Notes: generated by a model from the sequence alone, not told the origin. Counted from the stretch's first letter, positions 1-7,225 are shown. The stretch is 18,176 nt of DNA from Gammaproteobacteria bacterium (GCA_030597275.1 JAUVSB010000004.1:1-18176), one strand, 5' to 3'. Program-made: numbers and translations.

Positions 1-72
1 GCCGTGCGCCAGCACAAAATAAAAAAGGCCCTACCTTGAATGGTAGAGCCTTCAGCTGTGCGCTAGCACAAA
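1..72. repeat. Pair of 18-nt direct repeats flanking the dnaN terminator
   Basis: Positions 1-18 and 55-72 are near-identical (16 of 18 bases match). Both contain GTGCGC(C/T)AGCACAAA, and each copy can itself fold as GTGC-4 nt-GCAC. The two copies are 54 bp apart and sit on either side of the terminator hairpin at 27-50. The array could continue to the left, outside the window. The function is unknown; it may be a small intergenic repeat family or a local duplication. Confidence 0.55.
17..50 (-). terminator. Rho-independent terminator of dnaN
   Basis: Read on the minus strand, bases 50-27 form a stem of eight pairs with one internal C/A mismatch (GGC.CTACC against GGTAG.GCC) and a six-base loop at 36-41. 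A T-rich run (complement of the A-run at 17-26) follows directly. It lies 59 bp past the dnaN stop, so it should end the dnaA-dnaN transcript before any gene further left. Confidence 0.8.
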
Positions 73-84
73 TAATATAAACAA

Positions 85-100
85 TGTTTCACGTGAAACA
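85..100. promoter_or_regulatory. parS: parS, ParB-binding centromere-like site
   Basis: TGTTTCACGTGAAACA is a perfect 16-bp palindrome and matches the widely conserved bacterial parS consensus (TGTTNCACGTGAAACA). It lies between the dnaN stop codon and the dnaN terminator, about 2.8 kb from the rpmH-dnaA intergenic region. parS sites are known to cluster near oriC, where ParB loads and spreads and ParA and SMC act. parA and parB are not in this window. The sequence match is exact; ParB binding is inferred. Confidence 0.92.
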
Positions 101-108
101 ATTCACGA

Positions 109-1218
109 TCAAAGCCTCATCGGCATGACTATATAGACAGTTTCATCATCTCCGGGTGCCCTTAGTGTTCCGCTGCTATTAGGGTCGCTTAGTAATACTT
201 CTACCTTTTCTGATGTTATGGCATTTAATGCTTCAAGCATGTATCCAACATTAAATCCTATCTCTATGTCATCTCCGGTATATTCAATTTGTATTTCGTC
301 AAAGGCTTCTTCCTGGTCTGGGTTGTTTGCGGATACACTCATTTTCCCTTTGGTGACAATTAGGCGTACGCCTCTGAATTTTTCATTTGTTAATATTGCG
401 GCTCTGTTTAACGTGTTTTGAAATTCATTTCTTTGAATAAGGATTGATTTATCCTGGTTTTTTGGAATGACTTTATCGTAATCAGGGAAACGGCCATCAA
501 TAAGTTTTGAAGTGAAAATCACTGAATCAAGTTCTACATGCATATGGTTTGCATTGAAGCTGACACTAATTTCATTGTCATTATCTTCAATAATTCGATT
601 CAGCTCTGTTATTGCTTTGCGGGGAACAATTGCCTGAATTTCAGCATCAGTAGTTCTTGAAGTAAGTTGAACTTCTGTTTTAGCGAGCCTGTGTCCATCT
701 GTAGCCACGGTAATCATTTTATCGCTATTGGATACCAGTAATAATCCATTTAGATAGAAACGAACATCTTGTTGTGCCATTGCAAATGAAGTGCGTGAAA
801 GAGCCTGTTTAAAAACACTGGCAGGTAGTTTCCAGGTTTGAGTCCATTGTTCAGTTTCAATTTTTGGAAAATCTTCAGAAGGTAATGTTTGAACAGTAAA
901 ACGGCTTTTCCCTGAGCGTATAATGGCTTTTCCGTTTTCTTCTGAGGTAATCGATATTTCAGCATCCTCAGGTAGTGCACGGGTGATATCAAATAGTTTT
1001 CTTGCATTGATTGCCATCTCACCAGACTCACCACTTACCTGTTCACAAAACGTGATCACTTCAACCTCAAGATCTGTACCTGTCATACTTAGTCTGCTAT
1101 TACCATCAAACTGTATTAATACATTTGAAAGTATCGGTAATGTTTGCCGCTTTTCAACAACACTGCTTACGTAGGTAAGTGGTTTGAGTAATGCTCCTCT
1201 GGATAACTTTAGTTTCAT
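109..1218 (-). CDS. dnaN: DNA polymerase III beta subunit (sliding clamp)
   Basis: The product is the ring-shaped processivity clamp that holds DNA polymerase III on DNA and also recruits other replication and repair proteins. The 369-residue length fits the family (about 366 in E. coli). The N-terminus has the typical start (MKLKLSRGALLKPL, then VVEKRQTLPILSNV), and the C-terminus ends in VYIVMPMRL, the usual clamp end. The three clamp domains are all present with no break. The ATG at 1218 is preceded by AAGG eight bases upstream. It lies downstream of dnaA on the same strand, 210 bp away, and is followed by a parS site and a terminator. recF, which often follows dnaN, is not directly attached here. 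Confidence 0.97.
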   Translation of the reverse strand: MKLKLSRGALLKPLTYVSSVVEKRQTLPILSNVLIQFDGNSRLSMTGTDLEVEVITFCEQVSGESGEMAINARKLFDITRALPEDAEISITSEENGKAIIRSGKSRFTVQTLPSEDFPKIETEQWTQTWKLPASVFKQALSRTSFAMAQQDVRFYLNGLLLVSNSDKMITVATDGHRLAKTEVQLTSRTTDAEIQAIVPRKAITELNRIIEDNDNEISVSFNANHMHVELDSVIFTSKLIDGRFPDYDKVIPKNQDKSILIQRNEFQNTLNRAAILTNEKFRGVRLIVTKGKMSVSANNPDQEEAFDEIQIEYTGDDIEIGFNVGYMLEALNAITSEKVEVLLSDPNSSGTLRAPGDDETVYIVMPMRL

Positions 1219-1250
1219 AGTATTACCTTATTTTTATATATAATTTATTT

Positions 1251-1264
1251 CTACTACTATTATG
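1251..1264 (+). promoter_or_regulatory. DnaA-trio-like trinucleotide run in the dnaA-dnaN gap
   Basis: The plus strand reads CTACTACTATTATG, so the minus strand read 3'-5' is GAT-GAT-GAT-AAT. That resembles the repeating trinucleotide (DnaA-trio) that DnaA filaments use on single-stranded DNA in origins such as that of B. subtilis. It is next to an AT-rich stretch at 1228-1250. The neighbouring DnaA boxes lie on the side opposite to the one expected from the B. subtilis layout, so this is a candidate only. Confidence 0.3.
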
Positions 1265-1276
1265 TCAGATAGTTCC

Positions 1277-1383
1277 TGTGTAAAACCTGTTTTAGCTCTT
1301 TTATATCAGTAACTTGTAAGAGAAATATTCCTGTTAATAAGTACTTTATTTAGCATGAAAAGATTGTGAATCAATGTGTATAA
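1277..1383 (-). promoter_or_regulatory. DnaA-box cluster between dnaA and dnaN
   Basis: Three DnaA-box-like 9-mers lie here. TGTGTATAA at 1375-1383 is a perfect consensus box on the minus strand (TTATACACA). TGTGAATCA at 1365-1373 and TGTGTAAAA at 1277-1285 each have one mismatch to TTATNCACA. The first two are separated by one base. They could serve dnaA/dnaN autoregulation, origin function or both. The gap also contains the AT-rich leader of dnaN. Confidence 0.6.
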
Positions 1384-1428
1384 CTCGGTAATCATAAACA
1401 ATTTGATCTTTTATCCCCAATTTATTCA

Positions 1429-2784
1429 TTAACTACTGAGAATTTTCAACAGGTTTTCATAGTCTTCCTTTAGTTGCGGAAGGTCATGTTTTAATTCCGC
1501 AACCTTTTTTACAGCGTGAATGACAGTTGTATGGTCCCTGCCCCCAAAAGCATCGCCAATTTCGGGTAAGGAGTGATTGGTTAATTCTTTTGATAATGTC
1601 ATAGCAATTTGCCTTGGGCGGGTGATACTTCTTGTTCGTTTTTTTGATCGGATGTCTGAGACCCTGATTTTGTAATATTCAGCAACTGTTTTTTGTATAT
1701 TTTCAAGACTGATCATTCTTCGCTGAAAACCAACAATATCTTTTAGTGCATCTTTTGCAAGATCAAGATCAATTTCTCTTCCGGTAAATCTCATGCTTGC
1801 AACAATACGATTTAAACCCCCTTCAAGTTCGCGTACATTTGAGCGAATTTGTCTTGAGATAAAGAAGGCTACCTCCTGCGGTAGATTGATCCCCATCTCA
1901 GCAGCCTTGGTGATAAGTATCGCGACCCTTGTTTCAAGTTCAGGCGGTTCAATGGGTACAGTTAGACCAGAACCAAACCTTGATACTAAACGCTCTTCCA
2001 GGCCTTCGATTTCCTGGGGCATTCTGTCACTGGTCATAATAATCTGCCGATTAAGATCCAGTAGAGAATTGAAGGTATGAAAAAACTCTTCCTGAGACTG
2101 GTTTTTTCTTGCAAAAAAATGAATATCATCAATGAGGAGAGCATCAACTGATCTGTAATGAAGCTTGAAATCATCAATCGTGCCATGTTGTAGAGCTTTT
2201 ACAAAACCTTGTACAAAGAATTCAGAGCGAACGTATGCTACCGTTGCGGTTGGCTGGTGCTGAAGTATCAGATTTCCAGCAGATTGCATAAGATGTGTTT
2301 TACCGACCCCCGAGCCACCGTATATAAACAGCGGGTTATAACTTTGACCAGGGTTTTCTCCAACCTGCAATGCTGCGGCACGTGCCAACTGGTTTGATTT
2401 ACCAGCGACATGGCTGTGAAAGGTAAACTTTGGATTTAATGCGGTTGAAAACTCCCGCCGCATTTTCTTTCTGATGGCGCTATTTCCGGAGGCTTTCTTA
2501 GTGGCTTTTTTATCAGTATGTTTCTCTATACGTACCGCTTCTTTACTTCCAATTTTGAGGATAACTTCAAAATCACTTTTTCCTATAGAAGTAGCAATCT
2601 CTGAGATTCTATCCAAATAGTGGGAGTCCACCCAGTCTTTAACAAATCGGTTTGGTGCAAACAAAAATAATTTATTATGATCCTTCTCGGCCTGAAGAGG
2701 GCGGATCCAGGTATTGAAGTGGTTACTGGACAACTCTCCTTCAAGATGCAGAAGGCAGTCGTTCCAAAAGCTTTTTCTAGGCAA
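1429..2784 (-). CDS. dnaA: Chromosomal replication initiator DnaA
   Basis: DnaA is an AAA+ ATPase that binds DnaA boxes, melts oriC and helps load the helicase. The 451 residues carry the N-terminal domain I (about 1-90), a short Lys-rich linker, the AAA+ core and the DNA-binding domain IV. Visible motifs are Walker A GGSGVGKT (156-163), Walker B LLIDD (216-220), a sensor/arginine-finger segment with RLVSRFGSG, and the signature GGRDHTTVIHA (from residue 414), which contacts the DnaA box. The start is a TTG at 2784 preceded by AGGGA seven bases upstream, and it gives the normal family N-terminus (SFWNDCLLHLEGEL). It is the first gene of the dnaA-dnaN unit and is divergent from rpmH. Confidence 0.97.
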   Translation of the reverse strand: MPRKSFWNDCLLHLEGELSSNHFNTWIRPLQAEKDHNKLFLFAPNRFVKDWVDSHYLDRISEIATSIGKSDFEVILKIGSKEAVRIEKHTDKKATKKASGNSAIRKKMRREFSTALNPKFTFHSHVAGKSNQLARAAALQVGENPGQSYNPLFIYGGSGVGKTHLMQSAGNLILQHQPTATVAYVRSEFFVQGFVKALQHGTIDDFKLHYRSVDALLIDDIHFFARKNQSQEEFFHTFNSLLDLNRQIIMTSDRMPQEIEGLEERLVSRFGSGLTVPIEPPELETRVAILITKAAEMGINLPQEVAFFISRQIRSNVRELEGGLNRIVASMRFTGREIDLDLAKDALKDIVGFQRRMISLENIQKTVAEYYKIRVSDIRSKKRTRSITRPRQIAMTLSKELTNHSLPEIGDAFGGRDHTTVIHAVKKVAELKHDLPQLKEDYENLLKILSS

Positions 2785-2919
2785 AGTATTTCCCTGATTA
2801 ATATAATATAATCAAATGGTTATATTATTATATTCTATATTGTGTCTTTTATAGTAGTATTACCACAGGTAAAAACTTGCATCCGGTGGAACATCTTAGT
2901 TTAACGAATAGATTTAGAG

Positions 2920-2928
2920 TTATCCACA
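2920..2928 (+). promoter_or_regulatory. Perfect DnaA box
   Basis: TTATCCACA is the strongest known DnaA-binding 9-mer. It lies 135 bp upstream of the dnaA start codon and 61 bp upstream of the -35 hexamer of the predicted rpmH promoter. Confidence 0.8.
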
Positions 2929-2980
2929 GGCAATCGCATAAAATTTTATTTGAAGCTTTTTGCTAAAAAGTGAATTATTG

Positions 2981-3010
2981 GTTGACATATTAGTCAACAA
3001 AAAGTACATT
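2981..3010 (+). promoter_or_regulatory. rpmH operon promoter with overlapping inverted repeat
   Basis: TTGACA (2982-2987) is a perfect -35 and TACATT (3005-3010) a 4/6 -10, with a 17-bp spacer. This gives a transcript with a leader of roughly 80 nt before rpmH. The -35 is embedded in a perfect inverted repeat, GTTGAC-ATATTA-GTCAAC (2981-2998), which could be an operator or simply coincide with the promoter. Confidence 0.6.
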
Positions 3011-3098
3011 TTCCGCCCTTTTACATATAGACCGACATCCTTTCTGGCTTTGGCCCGAACAAAGGCTTTTGGGCTAGATTAATTCGAAGACAGAGATC

Positions 3099-3233
3099 AT
3101 GAAAAGAACATTTCAGCCAAGTGTTTTAAAACGTAAACGTCGCCACGGATTTCGTGCAAGAATGAAAACCCGCAGCGGTCGTGCAATTATCAATGCCAGG
3201 CGAGCCAGAGGGCGGGCTTCACTAAGCGCCTGA
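3099..3233 (+). CDS. rpmH: 50S ribosomal protein L34
   Basis: A 44-codon gene encoding the small, very basic large-subunit protein L34. The start MKRTFQPSVLKRKRRHGF and the middle (RARMKTRSGRA) are diagnostic of the family, and the length equals or is close to the usual 44-46 residues. It is the first gene of the rpmH-rnpA-yidD-yidC-mnmE series. Its stop is 14 bases before the rnpA start, so the two are surely cotranscribed, as in most bacteria. Confidence 0.97.
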   Translation: MKRTFQPSVLKRKRRHGFRARMKTRSGRAIINARRARGRASLSA

Positions 3234-3247
3234 TACATGATGTCTAC

Positions 3248-3595
3248 GTGTCCGGGACTTTTGACAAATCGAGCAGGCTGCTTAACTCGGCAGATTTCGG
3301 TCACGTGTTCTCTAACGGTTCCCGCAAGCATGGAAAATTTTTCCTGGTTGTCTGCTGTGCAAACACGCTAGGATACGCGAGACTGGGAATCGCGGTTTCC
3401 AGGAAAGTATCAAAAAAGGCTGTGGTAAGGAACCGGATCAAGAGACAAATCAGGGAGTCCTTCCGTTTAAATAAAGAGTTAATTAGTGGCATGGATTGTG
3501 TAGTTGTAGCAAAATTTTGTGCTGCTTCTGCCACACAGTCAGCCCTTCGATCATCAATAGATGCACACTGGCGAAAAATTTCAGAAAATGCGTAG
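3248..3595 (+). CDS. rnpA: Ribonuclease P protein component
   Basis: This is the protein subunit of RNase P, which helps the catalytic RNA bind pre-tRNA 5' leaders. The 115-residue product is basic and holds the family's RNR segment, VVRNRIKRQIRESFR, at about residues 59-73, plus the preceding GIAVSRKVSKKA strand. The start is a GTG at 3248. The upstream ATGs at 3237 and 3240 are in another frame, and no other in-frame start is available before it. It follows rpmH by 14 bases and overlaps yidD by 8 bases, so translational coupling is likely. Confidence 0.95.
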   Translation: MSGTFDKSSRLLNSADFGHVFSNGSRKHGKFFLVVCCANTLGYARLGIAVSRKVSKKAVVRNRIKRQIRESFRLNKELISGMDCVVVAKFCAASATQSALRSSIDAHWRKISENA

Positions 3596-3824
3596 TATTC
3601 CTGTAAGCATATTGAAATTTTATAAACGCTGGATAAGCCCATTATTTGGGCAACACTGCCGCTTTTACCCCACTTGTTCAGAATATGCAGCTACTGCAAT
3701 TACAGAATACGGCGTACTTCGTGGTGGCTGGATGTCTATTCACCGAATAATTCGATGCAACCCGTGGAACGCGGGTGGCCTGGATTACGTACCCTGCAAG
3801 CATAAGGAACATTTAGATGGATAA
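3588..3824 (+). CDS. yidD: Membrane protein insertion efficiency factor YidD
   Basis: YidD is a small membrane-associated protein that aids YidC-dependent insertion of inner-membrane proteins. The 78-residue product has an amphipathic N-terminus (SILKFYKRWISPLFG) and the family core CRFYPTCSEYA, followed by GGWMSIHRIIRCNPW. I choose the ATG at 3588, because it begins where family members usually begin; an in-frame ATG at 3561 would add nine residues deep inside rnpA. The gene overlaps rnpA by 8 bases and yidC by 8 bases, so all three are probably translated in a coupled way. Confidence 0.92.
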   Translation: MRSIPVSILKFYKRWISPLFGQHCRFYPTCSEYAATAITEYGVLRGGWMSIHRIIRCNPWNAGGLDYVPCKHKEHLDG

Positions 3825-5475
3825 TCAGAGGTTAATACTTTTTGTTGTACTAGGGTTTCTGTTTCTTATGCTATGGCAATCATGGGTAGAGTACAGCTCG
3901 CCAGAACAGCCGGTGCAAATTTCACGTGATACTGTGAGCACGGATGAGATTGATAAAGGTGTTATCCCGGAAACACCCAGCTTTAGTTCTGATGCTCCAG
4001 CTGTGTCAGAAGACACTTTAAGGCCTTCATTAAGTAAGGGAGCCGAAGGTGAGGTGGTGCTGGTTGAAACGGACTTATTGAAAGTTGAAATTAATACCTA
4101 CGGTGCCGGATTAAATAAAGTATGGCTAAAAAAATATACCGTAGATATTGACCACCCGGATGATTTATTCCAGTTAATGAATGACCAGGGCCAGGAGATA
4201 TACATGGCCCAGGGTGGTTTACTGGTGCAGGGGCGGGAATTCCCAACACACAAGACGCTTTATACAAGCTCAAAGAAGTCATACCAATTGTCTGAAAATG
4301 AGGACAAACTGAATGTGGAGTTTGTCTGGAACTCAGCAGATGGTATCACCTATAAAAAGATCTATACCTTCCACAGAGACAGCTATATTGTCGATATCAG
4401 CTATAAGGTTTTTAATCCCAGTGCCACAGCATGGATAGGTTATCAGTATAATCAGTTTAAACGCACCCAGATTGACTCACAAGGCTCATTTAATCCGGCC
4501 ACTATGGTTCCAAGTTATACCGGCGGTGCTATCTTTGATAAACAGGAAAAATATAGAAAATTCAGCTTTTCAGACATGTCAGATGAAAATATATCGATCT
4601 TGACAACAAATGGCTGGGTAGGAATGTTGCAACATTACTTTGTTGGTTCCTGGTTATTAGAAGATAATAAGAAATACGAAATTTTTAGCAATAAAGTAGC
4701 AGGAAATAACTTCTTCTTTGGATATAAATCACTCGTACCCGTAAATATTCAACCGGGTATGGCCGGTGAGCTTTCAACTTCCCTGTATATCGGGCCCAAA
4801 GAGACAAGTAGACTTAAAGCAGCAGCCCCCGGGCTGGAACTTACCGTAGACTATGGCTGGTTAACCGTTATTTCGTCACCGCTATACTGGTTACTCAACA
4901 AGATTCATTCAGTTGTCGGTAACTGGGGCTGGGCAATTATTATTTTAACCATGATGATTAAGCTGGTGTTCTTTCCATTGTCAGCTGCTAGCCATAAATC
5001 TATGGCAAACATGAGGAAGATGACGCCGAGGATAAAAACCCTGAAAGAGCGTTATGCTGATGACAAGCAAAAGTTAAATCAGGCAATGATGAAATTGTAC
5101 AAGGAGGAAAAGATAAATCCCCTGGGCGGCTGTCTGCCAGTACTGATTCAGATACCCGTTTTTATTGCCCTGTACTGGGCACTGCTGGAAAGTGTAGAGC
5201 TGCGCCAGGCGCCATGGATACTATGGATTCATGACCTCTCAGCACCTGACCCCTATTTCGTTCTGCCTATACTTATGGGTGTGTCAATGCTAGCACAGCA
5301 ACTGCTCAGTGCGGTTGCCATGGATCCCATGCAGAAGAAAATAATGATGGCGATGCCGATCGTCTTTACTTTTTTCTTCCTGTTTTTCCCGTCAGGCCTG
5401 GTGTTGTACTGGACGGTAAACAACTTATTGACTATTGCCCAGCAATACACAATCAATAAGAAGATGGGTGTGTAA
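3817..5475 (+). CDS. yidC: Membrane protein insertase YidC
   Basis: YidC inserts and folds inner-membrane proteins, alone or with SecYEG. The 552 residues have the Gram-negative plan: an N-terminal membrane anchor (about 5-24), a large periplasmic beta-rich P1 domain (about 60-340), and the conserved C-terminal bundle of five membrane segments from about residue 350. The segment TMMIKLVFFPLSAASHKSMA places a Lys where E. coli has the groove Arg366, as is common in pseudomonad-type YidC. The cytoplasmic hairpin (KTLKERYADDKQKL) and NPLGGCLPVLIQIPVFIALY are typical. The ATG overlaps the yidD end. A perfect CACGTGA inside codons 35-39 is only a partial parS match. Confidence 0.97.
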   Translation: MDNQRLILFVVLGFLFLMLWQSWVEYSSPEQPVQISRDTVSTDEIDKGVIPETPSFSSDAPAVSEDTLRPSLSKGAEGEVVLVETDLLKVEINTYGAGLNKVWLKKYTVDIDHPDDLFQLMNDQGQEIYMAQGGLLVQGREFPTHKTLYTSSKKSYQLSENEDKLNVEFVWNSADGITYKKIYTFHRDSYIVDISYKVFNPSATAWIGYQYNQFKRTQIDSQGSFNPATMVPSYTGGAIFDKQEKYRKFSFSDMSDENISILTTNGWVGMLQHYFVGSWLLEDNKKYEIFSNKVAGNNFFFGYKSLVPVNIQPGMAGELSTSLYIGPKETSRLKAAAPGLELTVDYGWLTVISSPLYWLLNKIHSVVGNWGWAIIILTMMIKLVFFPLSAASHKSMANMRKMTPRIKTLKERYADDKQKLNQAMMKLYKEEKINPLGGCLPVLIQIPVFIALYWALLESVELRQAPWILWIHDLSAPDPYFVLPILMGVSMLAQQLLSAVAMDPMQKKIMMAMPIVFTFFFLFFPSGLVLYWTVNNLLTIAQQYTINKKMGV

Positions 5476-5505
5476 ATCTGATACTATTTTTGACTGTAGA
5501 ATTCT

Positions 5506-6861
5506 TTGACTAAAGATAAGACCGACACCATCGCTGCGATTGCCACTCCCCGTGGTAACGCGGGTGTCGGGGTTATTCGTATTTCAGGTTCCGCGACCAG
5601 CGAGATACTGCAGCAGCTTTATCCCGAAAAGCTTGAACCACGAAAAGCAACACTGACAGGTATCACTGATCATCAGCAACGCCTGATTGATCAGGTTTTA
5701 CTTATTTATTTTCCTGCCCCCAATTCGTTCACAGGTGAGGATGTTCTGGAGTTACAGGGCCATGGAGGTATGGTGGTTCTGGATATGCTGCTTGAGCATG
5801 TACTCAGCCTGGGCTGCCGCCAGGCCAGGGCCGGTGAGTTTTCAGAACGCGCATTTTTAAACGGGAAGATCGACCTTACCCAGGCGGAGGCGATTGCAGA
5901 TCTTATTGAGAGCCAGACACGCTCGGCAGCTCGTGGCGCCATGCGATCATTGCAGGGTGAGTTTTCACTAGAGATTCATCGGTTAGTCGATAAGCTTGTG
6001 CATTTAAGAATGTTAGCTGAAGCATATATGGATTTCCCTGATGAAGAGATTGATGATTTACCTGTATTGGAATTTGAACAACGATTAGCAGTATTAAAAG
6101 ATACAGTCGGCAAGCTGTTGTTGACAGCAAACAGAGGGAACCTTCTTAGAGATGGGTTTCACCTTGTGTTGGCCGGTCGGCCAAATGCTGGCAAATCAAG
6201 CTTACTGAATACATTAACAAAAAGTGATACTGCTATAGTTAGTGATCAGGCAGGAACGACCCGCGACATAATACGGGACAGAATTGACCTCGATGGGCTG
6301 GCCATAGATGTTACAGACACAGCAGGTCTTAGACATACATCAGATAGTATTGAGTCAGAAGGCGTCAGGCGCGCACAAAGAGAACTTGAAAAAGCAGACA
6401 GGGTTTTGCTAATAATTGACGAAGCCGAATATGATCAGGAAACAAAAAATGAATTACTTGCGTATATAACTAAAGAGACGCCGGTAACGATAATAAGAAA
6501 TAAAATTGATTTGCTTAATAAAGATCCGGAATTAATATGTAGTGATAATCATTGTGAAATATTGCTTTCTATTAAGTCTGGAGCCGGGGTAGATTTACTT
6601 TACCGACACCTTAAAGACGTCATCGCGACAGACTCAGTCGCTGAGGGTGTATTTACAGCCAGACGCAGGCATATCGAAGCCTTATTAGAGGCCCAGCAGA
6701 GTTTAAGTAATGCAGCGACTCACCTGCAGCAGGGAATTCAGCTTGAGCTGCTTGCTGAAGACTGCAGGCAGGCGCAAAAAGCCCTGAATACAATCACGGG
6801 TGAATTCACTACGGAAGATCTGCTTGGTAAAATATTCAGTTCCTTCTGTATTGGAAAGTAG
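5506..6861 (+). CDS. mnmE: tRNA uridine-5-carboxymethylaminomethyl(34) synthesis GTPase MnmE
   Basis: With MnmG, MnmE modifies U34 in the wobble position of several tRNAs. The 451 residues show the N-terminal tetrahydrofolate-binding domain (DTIAAIATPRGNAGVGVIRISG), a helical domain with an inserted G domain, and the C-terminal catalytic motif CIGK (C448). G motifs are GRPNAGKS (224-231), TTRD (251-254), DTAG (271-274) and NKID (332-335). The start is a TTG at 5506: a stop codon lies nine bases upstream in frame, and the conserved N-terminus begins at residue 7. It follows yidC by 30 bases. mnmG, often the next gene, does not follow here. Confidence 0.96.
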   Translation: MTKDKTDTIAAIATPRGNAGVGVIRISGSATSEILQQLYPEKLEPRKATLTGITDHQQRLIDQVLLIYFPAPNSFTGEDVLELQGHGGMVVLDMLLEHVLSLGCRQARAGEFSERAFLNGKIDLTQAEAIADLIESQTRSAARGAMRSLQGEFSLEIHRLVDKLVHLRMLAEAYMDFPDEEIDDLPVLEFEQRLAVLKDTVGKLLLTANRGNLLRDGFHLVLAGRPNAGKSSLLNTLTKSDTAIVSDQAGTTRDIIRDRIDLDGLAIDVTDTAGLRHTSDSIESEGVRRAQRELEKADRVLLIIDEAEYDQETKNELLAYITKETPVTIIRNKIDLLNKDPELICSDNHCEILLSIKSGAGVDLLYRHLKDVIATDSVAEGVFTARRRHIEALLEAQQSLSNAATHLQQGIQLELLAEDCRQAQKALNTITGEFTTEDLLGKIFSSFCIGK

Positions 6862-6928
6862 TATTTGCATGAATATATTCAGCATTTTTTCCTCAGCTTG
6901 TATATGATGCTTCTATAGCGAGGAGCAA

Positions 6929-7225
6929 ATGCCAGATAAGAAATCATCAATTGGTCGTTACCAGATAAACGGTAAGCTGGGAGAAGGTGCAGCAGGTATT
7001 GTATACACGGCCTTTGACCCTGTTTTGCAACGAAAGGTTGCAATAAAAGTCCCCAAGGTGACAGATAATTCAATAGATAAGAATATAAAAGCAGGCCAGT
7101 ATTTTTATACTGAAGCGGTCATGGGTGGTCAGTTTCAGCATGAGAATATTGTCACCATCTATGATGTAGGACGTGACAATCATATATCTTGCATACGTAC
7201 CGAAAGGGTTTATTCGAAAGTTTAA
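6929..7225 (+). pseudogene. 5' remnant of a Ser/Thr protein kinase gene, truncated
   Basis: The 98-codon frame encodes the first part of a Hanks-type (PknB-like) kinase. It has the Gly-rich loop GKLGEGAAG (15-23), the ATP-binding lysine in VAIKV (K40), an alpha-C Glu (E62) and the strand HENIVTIYDVGRDN. Homology stops at about residue 87 (base ~7187); the last eleven residues are out-of-frame readthrough into acyltransferase DNA. The catalytic loop, the DFG motif and any sensor domain are absent, so it cannot be an active kinase. AGGAG lies at 6921-6925 just before the ATG. The original gene followed mnmE in the same direction. Confidence 0.75.

Larger units (their letters stand above)
2785..3098. 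other. Candidate oriC: gene-free AT-rich dnaA-rpmH intergenic region
   Basis: These 314 bp between the divergent dnaA and rpmH genes are the classical oriC position in pseudomonads and many other gammaproteobacteria. From about 2798 to 2860 the DNA is almost pure A/T and could be the unwinding element. At 2851-2859 the minus strand reads TACTACTAT, a short DnaA-trio-like run on the dnaA-distal side of this AT block. A perfect DnaA box lies at 2920-2928. Only one perfect box is visible, so the origin may be small, or shared with the boxes in the dnaA-dnaN gap. The rpmH promoter occupies the right part. Confidence 0.6.

Noticed and set aside
3297..3312. CACGTG core in rnpA
   Set aside because: Only the central hexamer matches parS; the flanks do not.
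3561..3587. Earlier in-frame ATG for yidD
   Set aside because: It would add nine residues with no family support and sit 35 bases inside rnpA; the ATG at 3588 gives the typical N-terminus.
3918..3933. parS-like AATTTCACGTGATACT inside yidC
   Set aside because: Only 12 of 16 bases match the parS consensus, the palindrome is broken at both ends, and it lies in conserved coding DNA. Probably chance.
6871..6890. GAATATATTC followed by T-run as a terminator after mnmE
   Set aside because: The palindrome is pure A/T except its ends and has no loop; too weak to call.
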